A DNA stretch of 64,000 nucleotides from Ciona intestinalis (taxonomy: Eukaryota > Chordata > Ascidiacea > Phlebobranchia > Cionidae), in assembly GCF_000224145.3 (NCBI RefSeq), contig NC_020172.2, positions 2,565,962 to 2,629,961 of the forward strand. The letters are read 5' to 3'. A model generated the notes under the pieces. That model was not told the origin of the DNA, searched no databases, and saw only the letters and a list, made by a program, of their open reading frames with translations. This document shows, piece by piece, positions 55,101 through 64,000 of this stretch. The translations under genes were made by a program, and so were the position numbers. Position 1 is the first letter of the stretch; every line of letters starts with the position of its first letter.

Positions 55101-58100
55101 AACAAACCTGCAGCAGATGGTGGGGTTGCAGAATCAGTTTGTCCTTTGAGTAAACCAAGCACATCGGCCTATTGAGTGAGGGAAAAATACAAATTTATGT
55201 TTAATTTCCAATTCAAAGGCATTTTTTGACCTACCGAGACAGCAGCTCGATTGGGAGAAACACAACTGTTTGATGTTGTCTCGCCCTGTATTTTCCATAC
55301 AGTGGTAACTTTATCATAACCAGTGGTAGCTAAGTATTTGCCGTCTCTTGAATAAGATACTGATGTTACAATGGTGGAATGACCGTCAAGAACCATTTCT
55401 GTTTCACCAGATATCTAAAGTTGAATTATTGATAAATGTGGAATTTAAATACAGTTGTGGATGTGTCTGTTTTGATGATAAAGTAGGGTGGGGAAATATG
55501 GGACACCTTCAGCACAAAATATACAAAATTCCAATCATGTTTTAAACAAATAACAACAGACTGTGGGAGTTGTCAGGATACTGTTTTAAAATTCTTCGAG
55601 TATTCTTTGTTTACTATCACATGGGACGAAAAAACAGAATGAAAATGTGTCCCATTTCCGCCCACCCTACCATATATTATTGCTTGCGTTGCATATGTGT
55701 TAGGGTTGGGGTAAGTTGGTCTATATTTTCATTCATTTATACCACCCCATTTGGTAGAAAACAAAGAACAGTTAAAAAGTTATATACCGGTATCTGCACA
55801 AGTATAAAAAAAAACGTTGGTAATTGTTAAAACAAGACTAGGAAATAATAGGATATTATGTGCTAAAGGTATCCATCTTACCCCACCCCACTATATATGA
55901 ATTTCCCAATAGGGGTAAATCCGTGAATGTAAACAGTTTATGCTAATAGAGACATTTGTTCCACACAGTTCTAAAATATGTATTACGTTTTAAACCACAC
56001 ATGCATGTACTATTTATTAATTCATAACAAAAAAATAGGAGAAAAATAGGTAGTCGAAAATGTACGAGTCTGTAACACAGCAAAAAAAAACACTTTTTTC
56101 TGCTGCATGAGAAAACTCAATTATGATATAAAACAAATCATTTCACAGTGGTGCTAAATGCTACACCATGTTTAATACAGTGTGATTTTAATTTGTTTTT
56201 TGTTTGGACAATGTTCGAACGCTTTGCAAATTTACACCATTGAAATTGGTCCAATGCTGTTATTGCTGTTCTGTGCTGTTCCTGCCCTAAAGAAAACTGC
56301 AGCAGAGTGTCTAAACTGCGCAATTCCGCAAAACAGGTTGAAAAAGATTGTTCTTCTATATTTACCCAAACTGTCAAAGACGGGACAGTAGATTTTTTAA
56401 AAGAAGTTTATATTTTTTGGAGAACATCGCTCAGCAAAGCTGTGGTTTACGCTGAGCTGCCTCTATATCTCCAATGATATTAGGTGTTAATAGAAACCAC
56501 CACAAAGTAACATATATGGTAACTCGTAAGCTGACATGAGGTGTATGAAACAGAACACTTTTGGCTGTGTTGTTGTTTTCCGGCCACGTGGGATAAAGTA
56601 AGTTACATTCATTCATTCTAGTTTTAGCAAATTTTTTTTAATAGTAATACATGTATCCCACTAAAGTTGAAAAAAAACAATATATTCTTACCGATGCCCA
56701 TATGCGAACCGTTTTATCAAATGAAACCGAAGCAATATTGCTGCCATCCAGGGAAAAGTCGCACGAGTTAACCGGCCCACCATGCCCTGAGAGTGTTTGA
56801 AATAACTGAAGACTTCTTGCTGGAGAAACAATATGCACATCAAGGTCTATTAGAGGTGACTGATTTTGTTATTATTCTATTCCATGTTGGGGATGTCCTA
56901 CAGCGAGGCATTTCAGGGGTCCCAAGATATAGGAAGAGTTGGTACATTGGGGTTTCACTTGGCTACTTTTTTTGTATTAGTTAACATGGACTTAAAACCA
57001 AAACCAACTGACGTATAAAGCTACATTTTGCCTTAATGATCTTATAATATATAGGCAGTAAACCTTTTTTTAGGTTATTTAAAACCTGTTCTAGTTTAAA
57101 ACCTGCTCATGAGTGCTAGAATATAGGCCAGGAGTGGCCTATTACCCCAACACCAGGGGTGCTACTCCATGGACCTCCAACCAGGTTTTTAAGCTAGCCA
57201 CTTCCCCAAAGGTACGCGAGGGCTTTAACAGTAATATATTGGAGATCTTCACATGCTAATGCCTTTACATGCAATTCTGGCATAAATCCCTAACCCACAC
57301 AATAGAACCTCACCTTACCCATATAGACTATTCCTTATAAAAATTCAACTGATAAACTAACAGTAAATAATAATGCTTCTTAAGCAACTTACAAGCATAG
57401 TTGAAAATCCACATCTTTACGTTGTTATCTTGCCCCGAAGATGCAACTAGATAACTTCGATCTGGATTGTCAACTTGAAAAGCAAGAAAAGTTTACAAGT
57501 TTAATAATACAAACAATTTATGTAAAGGATACAAATATCGATGTAAATGAATAGTTTAAAAACATGCAGTTTATACAATGTATTAAACCAGCATTTAATC
57601 TATTGTTTTAAAAATGCTTATGCAAATGGAAATACCATGTTCCTAGGTATTTTATAAATAGGTGTCATATTTTGGAATTTTAACAAAATCCTGGGTGCCA
57701 TTGTTAAAATGCAGTTACACTTATATTCATAAAACACAGGAAACTTCATTGTTAATGTGGTGAATGTATTATACTTAGGCTCTGCTGATTGTAGACACCT
57801 GACAACATAAAAGCTATTTTAGGCTTAAAACTGGGGTGCTAAACAGATAATATCGGAATCACACCTGTTCCAAGACAGGAACACCTAACGTTATGTGTAT
57901 GCCCTTAGATATTCATAAAATACAAAAAAAAAACTATTCTGTCACTTCTGCTACCAGGCATAATGTAAAAATATTCTAGTGGCTCATCTGGTATAAAACA
58001 ACGTTTTTTTTTACTTTTTTTAAATTTTAGATGTCACTCAAAAAATATTTACAAACTGTTTGTGTTGAATTTGTTCATACGATAAAAACTCACGTGATTG

Positions 58101-60273
58101 ATGAAAAGTTGGTGAAAATACGATGCACGTGACACCACATGATGAGATGCCTTCATCATGTGCTTGTGTGAGTGATATAGGTTGCTATGGTGACAAAAAT
58201 ATAAACTTTTTTGGTGAAATAATCTTAACATTACAGTTTCTTAAATTTTATCATTTGCTACTTAAAATACTTCTAGTTTTTTAGATGAATTTTTTAGATA
58301 GGCCACTAAGTTCAATTTTAGAAATCAATTTTATTATTAATTGTTTAAGTAGTTACGAAAGAAAAAATGTGCGAAAATTTCAGGTTTCATGAGAATACAA
58401 GTTGCAGACTTACAAAAATTCTGTTTTGCTGCATATTCCACATTCTAATATCACCGAGTGCGGAACCAGTAAGAAGAAAATGATCACAAGGCGTGAAAGC
58501 AGCTGCATATACGTTGCCCTCAGGATGGCCAGCTTTAATTCTGATAGAAACGAAATACATATAAAAATACTTTTAATTCGAGTTAATTATATAAAGCAAT
58601 TATGTTAAGAGCGTTTGTATAAAAGTACTTTTAAAAAAATAGAACAAAATTGGAATCTAGTTTGCCCCATAGCTGTATTTATATTTTAATGGCAATTGTA
58701 ATGTTAATGCAGTTTTGCTTCTGACTTTTGGCTGATTTAGCACACAATATTTGCAATTAAATCAACAAAATAAAATAAAGTAGGTAGAATGTTTAAAACT
58801 GGAAACTTTGAGTCTTGTTCAAGATATACCTGACTTGTTTTTTACTGTTTATATCCCACAATGCAATTGAACCATCAGCAGATCCAGTAACGAGTAGATT
58901 CGATTGGCTGGAAAAAGCGCACACTTGCGCTGTGTTTACGTCTGAATGTCGAAACACTGCCACAACCTAAAACATAAGTACAGTTGTAAGGTTAGGGGTA
59001 ACATGTCACTCATAAAGTGCCCGTACAAACAAGCAAAGTCAAATCCCATTTTCCACATTAATCAATGACTTTTTTTGTTTGACAACTATGAGCGTAACTG
59101 CATTTTAAAATACTAAAAAAACATGATGCATTTTAACAGAAATTCTACTTCAATCCATATGGGTGGGTAACTATGGCAGAGCTCGCCAAGGGTCCTGGGA
59201 TTTAGGACTAAGTTGGAACACACAAAATGAATTACAGGAAGTTCAAATTAATTATTGATTAATTTAAGTGCAGGTTTCTGTAAGGAAAAATTGATGTTTT
59301 TAGAACAAGTTCTTCGCGTGTAGGGTGTACTAGTTTACACTCTTTTAAATACTTTAACATATATCAAAAAATTAACAGCTTGACGTTTTGGATTTTTGTT
59401 AAATCTGTGGTAAAATTCTTAAAAGGTAATTACTCTTATTTGCCCATGGTTGTTAAAAATTGGAAACTTTATTGATTAATGTGGAGAATAGCAGTATATA
59501 TACTTATTTTGGCATTTTTTTGTTTGTATAGGCCTAAACACATAACAGCAAGTAAAACAAATTTAAAGGTGTAAAACCATGGTACTAAAACGCATGATCT
59601 TATTTCAACTCTCAGTTAAAAAAATTGGGGTTACATATCACCCCAGCCACCCTTAATGTTACGCCTATGGTTTAAAATCTACCATATATATAGCTTACCT
59701 GGTAGTCTGTTTCACTCAGCTGAAACAGATGTGCTTTCCCATCTGAGCACGCACTTGCCAGTAGAGAACCTGATTTATCAAACTTTACAAAATTCACCCC
59801 ATATTTAAAGATTTTTATCGGCGAGTATGGCAACTCAGTGAATGTTGTTGCTGAATAAACTCTTAATGTTTTGTCACCTGTTTAATAATGGAATGTTCGT
59901 TACGATTCGTTAGCATACTTGCATTAAAATGATAAAACATCATTAGGTCACAATAATACGGTTTAGCAGTGATTTAATAAACCCAACAGAAAAGTTTATA
60001 TTTCACCAAAGTACCGGGCAAATGATATTAACTCTATTATATATATACACATATACATAGAAATATATGTGTATTTTTGCAAATAATAGGAATGGGTTAA
60101 TATTACTAATATCTATTTTTAAATCCCAATACAGCATAGTTACCAGAGAAAACTACACACTGTGAAGTAATGACAGAATAAAACTTACCAGAGCAAGTCA
60201 CAAAATATTGTGTGGAAAAAGTGCACGAGTTAACTTCCTTGGTGTGACCACCAAGTCTACAGATGGACAACAT
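52111..60273 (-). CDS. WDSUB1: WD40 - SAM - U-box protein, WDSUB1-like (predicted E3 ubiquitin ligase)
   Basis: 15 exons: 60189-60273, 59699-59877, 58830-58966, 58414-58540, 58094-58184, 57393-57461, 56692-56846, 55235-55414, 55108-55168, 54660-54827, 53949-54128, 53492-53575, 53052-53129, 52704-52772 and 52111-52295; 1848 nt, 615 aa (human 476). WD40 blades run from about residue 8 to 345 (LGGHTKEVNSCTFS, RHSDVNTAQVCAFS, TLSGHGGPVNSCDFS, LDGHSTIVTSVSYS, with WDI/IWAS/VWKI ends). The SAM domain is at about 380-435 (WSCDEVGEWLTNEMKLEQYV). The U-box closes the protein (PDEYLCPISREIMTDPVLAA, DGFTYERASIEKWF). A U-box recruits E2 enzymes. About 140 extra residues versus human lie mainly before the SAM domain and between SAM and U-box. 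The start ATG at 60271-60273 gives MLSICRLGGHTKEV, which aligns with the human start. The intron before exon 11 carries a repeated acceptor. Confidence 0.95.
52526..52672 (+). mobile_element. MITE copy, worn, WDSUB1 intron
   Basis: GAGTTGCGACGATACAGTTA to CATACCTCAACCTACTATAT. Confidence 0.65.
53170..53440 (+). mobile_element. SINE copy, WDSUB1 intron
   Basis: GTAGTACTGTGATTATTGTG degraded head, good middle and tail. Confidence 0.78.
54116..54580. repeat. Tandem duplication covering a WDSUB1 splice acceptor
   Basis: A unit of about 190 bp (54116-54304) recurs at about 54387-54577, with a shortened middle copy (54305-54386). Each begins CCCAGAGGAG on the plus strand and ends in AAAACAGTGT. 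The first unit includes the true acceptor of exon 11 (exon start 54128); the third reproduces the acceptor plus 14 exon bases at 54403-54404. Confidence 0.85.
54870..55085 (-). mobile_element. SINE copy, WDSUB1 intron
   Basis: Ends about 23 bp from WDSUB1 exon 9; internal deletion between tail and middle. Confidence 0.78.
55482..55676 (+). mobile_element. MITE copy, WDSUB1 intron
   Basis: Full length; followed at about 20 bp by an inverted copy. Confidence 0.87.
55698..55896 (-). mobile_element. MITE copy, WDSUB1 intron
   Basis: Inverted partner of the previous copy, ends ATCTTACCCCACCCCACTAT. Confidence 0.8.
56430..56620 (+). mobile_element. SINE tail fragment, WDSUB1 intron
   Basis: CCACAAAGTAACATATATGG to the CATTCATTCATTC end. 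Confidence 0.78.
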
Positions 60274-62721
60274 TGAAACGTCAGATCCTAACAATATCTT
60301 TTAATACTAAAATCTATAATAAGAAAGCATATAAACACGACTTTAATTTAATTAAAACAAAACACAGTTTTGCAACAAACAAAGAATGCAAAAAGTCAAA
60401 CAAGAAGCAACCACACAACTAAGTTCGTAAAACAAATAGTGTTCTCCTGAATTTTACTCCTACGTCGCCACTGAACGTAACGTTACTGCAAATAAATGAC
60501 TGGACTATTCGTTTTTATCTTCTAAAGTTCTAACCTTACCAAGAAAAAACTAAAAAGAAGTTACAATGTTTTGTTGCTGGGGGATTCCCCCGAGTTCTAG
60601 ATTGGTCACGTGAGAATAAAAATAAAACTTTTTTACCTTTGAAAACTGGTTAAAGAAAGTATATGCTGTTAAGGTTTACCGTAAATCTGAAATTTTACTT
60701 TCTAACTCTCTGAAATATACAGTGTAATGTTCCGCTACGATTATTTTTGCTACAGCACTTTACCGCCTACTACCGGTTAGAATTTTATAGTTCGCGTAAG
60801 TCTTAACTCTCCTTACACAATGACAAAGAGACGTGTTCATGATTAACCAAGTGCTCTGTTTGAAAATGAACTTTTACCCGACCAAAATAAACGCTCATAC
60901 AAATACTAAATGTATTGTGTTTTGTTTTATTTATCATCGAAATACACATGTTGCTGAAATAACAGAAATATTGAAATCATCAAACAGATATGCCCAATGG
61001 CATTTGTTGTCGGTTCATAAACAATAGCACGAAACATCTTGGCGTTATATGACGATAGTACACTCTTTAACGATACGGACAATTTGTATTAGCATCGGAA
61101 ACTGCAGGCACTGACTCAGCGGCGAAATATCCGGTAATGGAGGGACTCCCATGAACTCGAGGTACAGCAGTGCACCAAAACGGTTTTATCAGCCGTATCA
61201 GCTAGCTATTATCAGCCGATCTCGCCTTCCGACGCCGATGTTAGATAAAATAAGTGAAAAAATGTGTACTAAATTTGTGTAACAAAAAAGGCAACGAATA
61301 CAAAATAAAAATTACAGCTTCCGAAACTTTTTTAAGCCGGATCGTAGTTTTATGGGTCCCGCATAAAATTTGATCCGGCCTTCTGCGCAGGTAGTAGTGT
61401 TGACGCGCAAGCGTAATATCGTTGATGCGCGTGCGCAATGGCACCCGGAACAAATTTTACACGACACCGAATCGAAGGAACCGCAAACGTGTAAGCGAGA
61501 ACGCCAACAGTATGACGTCAATACTTTTTCGTGCCTTTTTTCGTTTTCCATCGGCGTATTTATTGCATGTGTAATTGTTCGCTGGTTTGAGGAACGTTGA
61601 TTAAGTAAAGCTAGAATTAAGGAACAAAATATTGTTGGCTTTGGCAAGTGCTAAATACTGTTTACATTTGAATAAGATCGCAGAAAGTCTATTTGAATAA
61701 GGTGTCGTAGCCATAAACGTAGTTATGTAAACCTAAAACGTAGCCACAGGATTACTTCGGTATTACAAATTGTTTGTACAAGCATTTAAATACACTACCG
61801 CTAGTATTAAAGTAAAATCAAAGAAACAGAAAACGAGTTGCACTATTATCGTTTGCAACCAGTCATGCAGAACGCTATAGCTCACTGAATATTCGTTCAA
61901 AGCATGGGAGACGAAATTCGCTGACTCGTCCATACACCTTATTGCCGGAACTGCAGACCATTGTAAATACGAATTAACTGCCCACTTTGTAAGCTAGCCA
62001 ATACATTAAAGACGTATGTATGTATATTATGTCAGCAAAAATGCTATAGATTTCGTGAAAAATCTATTGAAAGTGTTTTCTAAGGTTGACATAAGCTACA
62101 CTAGTGTCTATTTTGAATTCAACAAAAACAGTTTTTTATTTCTTATAGGTCCAGCTGAATGTATGGTTAGGTAAATGTTTTTATATAGGTTTAATATTTC
62201 TTGCTGAACTAAAGTCAAAAGACGTCTGCCACACAAATGGAATCTGTTAAAGAGGTACAGACCAATTTTTTGGACTAAAATCGATTTTCTGCAGTATCGT
62301 ACTACCATTGGGTTTCACAGCTACGCTTTTTAAATGACTTTTTCACATACGTTTTATACATAGAATGTTTTTGTTGTTGATTCCTTTATCTTTGTTGTTT
62401 TGAAAATTATATTTTCGATATCGTATCCGAAGAGATAAGTAAAGAAAAAGTAATTAAATCATATTACATAAAATTATACAGGTTTTACATTACGTCAGCT
62501 ATGATAGATACAACGTTAATTGCATGCTATGGCGTAACACATTACCCAGGTCGACGGTTGCAAACATTCGTAGGTCAACAACGCGGTGAAAAACACATAA
62601 TAATATTTGCTTATCAAATACTTCATAAACAGTATCCAGTAACTAGGGCATTTAATAAATGTGTAATAAGCCTATCCTCCCATAAAACATTTGTAAAACT
62701 GTAAATCCTATATATTTGTAG

Positions 62722-62785
62722 TACTGTGGGGTAAGATGGAACACCTTTAGCAAATAATATCCAAATATTCTTACCGTTTTATCTT
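62722..62785 (+). mobile_element. MITE left end broken by a SINE
   Basis: Good left end and TTTAGCAAATAATATCCAAA, then the SINE tail (CACGCGGTGGCGCAACGAC) begins within about 25 bases. Confidence 0.75.
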
Positions 62786-63040
62786 CACGCGGTGGCGCAA
62801 CGACAGTGGTTATAACACGGGTGTTTTGTTTCATACACATCGTGCCCGCTGACGATTTACCACATGTGTAACTTCGTGGGTGATGATTCTTTTACATGGC
62901 TCACAAATTACACAACCCATTAGTGACCACTGAGAGTTACAAACCCCACCAATATAGTAGCAGCACCGAGCCTCCAACTCATAACCCCTGGATAGGCTGG
63001 ATTAGAAGCAGGCGTGCTAATTTGCCACGGCGCCGTACAG
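62775..63040 (-). mobile_element. SINE copy 5' of the SLC17 exon
   Basis: Complete apart from a deletion near the ACACTT motif; ends ATTTGCCACGGCGCCG only 30 bp before the SLC17 exon. Confidence 0.8.
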
Positions 63041-63070
63041 AATGTTAGTATATATATATATCTTATATAG

Positions 63071-63292
63071 GTGAATGAATCCGCGACGATCGGATGCTAC
63101 GTTAAAGCAAGATACGTCTTGGCACTTATGGGATTCCTGGGAATGGTTAACGTTCATTGTATGCGACTCAACTTGAGTGTTGCTATCGTAGCTATGGTAA
63201 ACTATACGTCAAGTTCGATGGGGGATAATACGACGATTAATAGCTGCCAGAATCAAACGTTGGCAACACTGAATAGTTCAACATATCAACAG
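63071..63292 (+). CDS. SLC17-family anion transporter, internal exon (partial gene)
   Basis: One exon between an acceptor (TATATAG before 63071) and a donor (CAACAG then GTACTT), open throughout. The translation runs from VNESATIGCYVKARYVLALM through GFLGMVNVHCMRLNLSVAIV to MVNYTSSSMGDNTTI and ends STYQQ. The arrangement ARY.LA..GF.G....Y..R.NLSVAIV..V followed by an N-glycosylated loop is the first transmembrane helix of SLC17 proteins (sialin SLC17A5, VGLUTs, NPTs), members of the major facilitator superfamily in lysosomal, vesicular or plasma membranes. Sialin-like is the best guess, but the subfamily cannot be set from one exon. The rest lies beyond the window; exon 1 is upstream and unidentified. 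Confidence 0.82.
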
Positions 63293-63385
63293 GTACTTAT
63301 GTTTGTTTTACTAACTCGAATAAAATAAAATTTACCTAAACCTTTTCTGACAAGTCGTAATCATTTTTAACATAAAAATATATAT

Positions 63386-63581
63386 AGTAGGGTGGGGGAA
63401 GATGGGACACCTTTTCGTTTAGTTTTCTCTTTCCATTTGGTAGTAAACAAAGAACATTCAATGAATTATAAAACCGTATCCTCACGACTTCCACAGACCG
63501 TTATTAATTCTTTAAAACACGATCAGGCTATTTGGATATTATGTATTAAAGGTGTCCCATCTTCCCCCACCCTACTATAGT
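63386..63581 (-). mobile_element. MITE copy, near-perfect termini, SLC17 intron
   Basis: Best preserved copy: left end and right end are near perfect inverted repeats. Same subfamily as 35638. Confidence 0.92.
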
Positions 63582-63768
63582 ATGGGAAGATGGGACATCT
63601 ATTCACATTATTTTCTCGTCCCATTTGGTAGTGAATAAAGAACATTCAAAGACTTATAAAACCGTATCCATACGACTTTCATAGACCGTTGTTAAATGTT
63701 TAAAACGCGATCAGGATATTTAGAGATTAATATGTGCTAAAGGCTTCCCATCTTCCCCCACAGTATAT
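63581..63768 (-). mobile_element. MITE copy, SLC17 intron
   Basis: Starts within the terminal bases of the previous copy; left GTAGGG end partly lost. Confidence 0.85.
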
Positions 63769-64000
63769 ATATACGATTATTGTATATCCATCTGGAAAGA
63801 GACATGTTCTCGTAACTATAATACTTTTTAATTTTAATCTTAAAGACCGACGTGTTTCGATGTTATTTTTAGATTAACTTTATCAGGGTATACCGTCAAG
63901 TGACTTGTCCCAAGACACATACGTCCATGACTAAATTATCAAAAGGTTTTACCTTTGCAACTACAGTACAAATAAAGACCATGTTCTTACCTCTCAGACG

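Larger units (their letters stand above)
60274..63070. other. Divergent intergenic region WDSUB1/SLC17
   Basis: Should contain the WDSUB1 promoter and the promoter and first exon of the SLC17 gene, which I could not locate. 61320-61600 is richer in GC and CpG, with overlapping short open frames on both strands and an imperfect hairpin at 61332-61382. 62722-63040 is a truncated MITE joined to a SINE. Confidence 0.55.
63293..64000. other. SLC17 intron with two MITEs
   Basis: Two MITE copies in series (63386-63581 and 63581-63768) and a diverged fragment at about 63850-63890. No further exon seen before the window end. Confidence 0.6.

Noticed and set aside
60189-60294. Upstream TTG start for WDSUB1
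   Set aside because: TTG initiation is not expected in a eukaryotic gene; the ATG at 60271-60273 aligns with the human start.
61312-61647. Protein-coding gene on either strand
   Set aside because: Both strands are open and neither translation shows a recognisable domain, signal peptide or splice partner.
1-64000. CRISPR arrays, bacterial operon signals, LTR or retrovirus-like elements
   Set aside because: No regularly spaced identical repeats, no Shine-Dalgarno-led gene strings, and no gag/pol-like frames or long terminal repeats were seen.

Overview
The window looks like nuclear DNA of a tunicate, almost certainly a Ciona species. It is AT-rich, its genes have many small exons with GT..AG introns, and its proteins resemble vertebrate orthologues. 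It is filled with two short interspersed families typical of that genome: a palindrome-ended MITE with a GTAGGGTGGGGAAGATGGG terminus, and a composite tRNA-headed SINE. All genes were rebuilt by eye from splice sites. Every gene model that is complete in the window keeps reading frame from ATG to stop. No database search or transcript was available.

Layout. 47-1961 (+): 3' part of SPAG7 (R3H protein). 2716-15567 (-): CLCN6-type endosomal Cl-/H+ exchanger, 21 exons, 844 aa, convergent with SPAG7. 15568-17983: intergenic, MITE-rich. 17984-21736 (+): secreted single-domain Ly6/uPAR (LU) protein, 4 exons, 139 aa. 21737-24930: repeat-rich intergenic. 24931-38749 (-): type II transmembrane mosaic serine protease, 25 exons, about 1124 aa, with the order TM, uncharacterised ectodomain, LCCL, degenerate VWA, protease. 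40041-40625 and 41541-42364 (-): two tandem paralogues for small secreted precursors with a hypervariable Arg-rich core and a conserved acidic tail, probably antimicrobial peptides. 43160-48819 (-): POLR3C. 49217-50816 (-): BLOC1S4. 52111-60273 (-): WDSUB1-like WD40-SAM-U-box protein, 15 exons, 615 aa. 60274-63070: intergenic. From 63071 (+): an early exon of an SLC17 (sialin/VGLUT-type) anion transporter that runs off the window.

The neighbourhood mixes housekeeping genes (Pol III subunit, BLOC-1 subunit, endosomal CLC, SPAG7, WDSUB1) with a fast-evolving, extracellular, possibly immune block between about 18 and 42.4 kb: LU protein, LCCL-VWA protease and the cationic peptide pair. CLCN6, BLOC1S4 and the SLC17 protein all act on endolysosomal membranes, but nothing in the sequence shows co-regulation. 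POLR3C, BLOC1S4 and WDSUB1 lie on one strand, each with a splice-acceptor-like AG shortly before its ATG. That would fit spliced-leader trans-splicing, which tunicates use.

The most interesting items are the protease mosaic, with a VWA that has lost its metal site and a non-trypsin S1 residue, and the duplicated cationic peptide genes. An assembly gap of N lies inside a MITE at 35750-35799.
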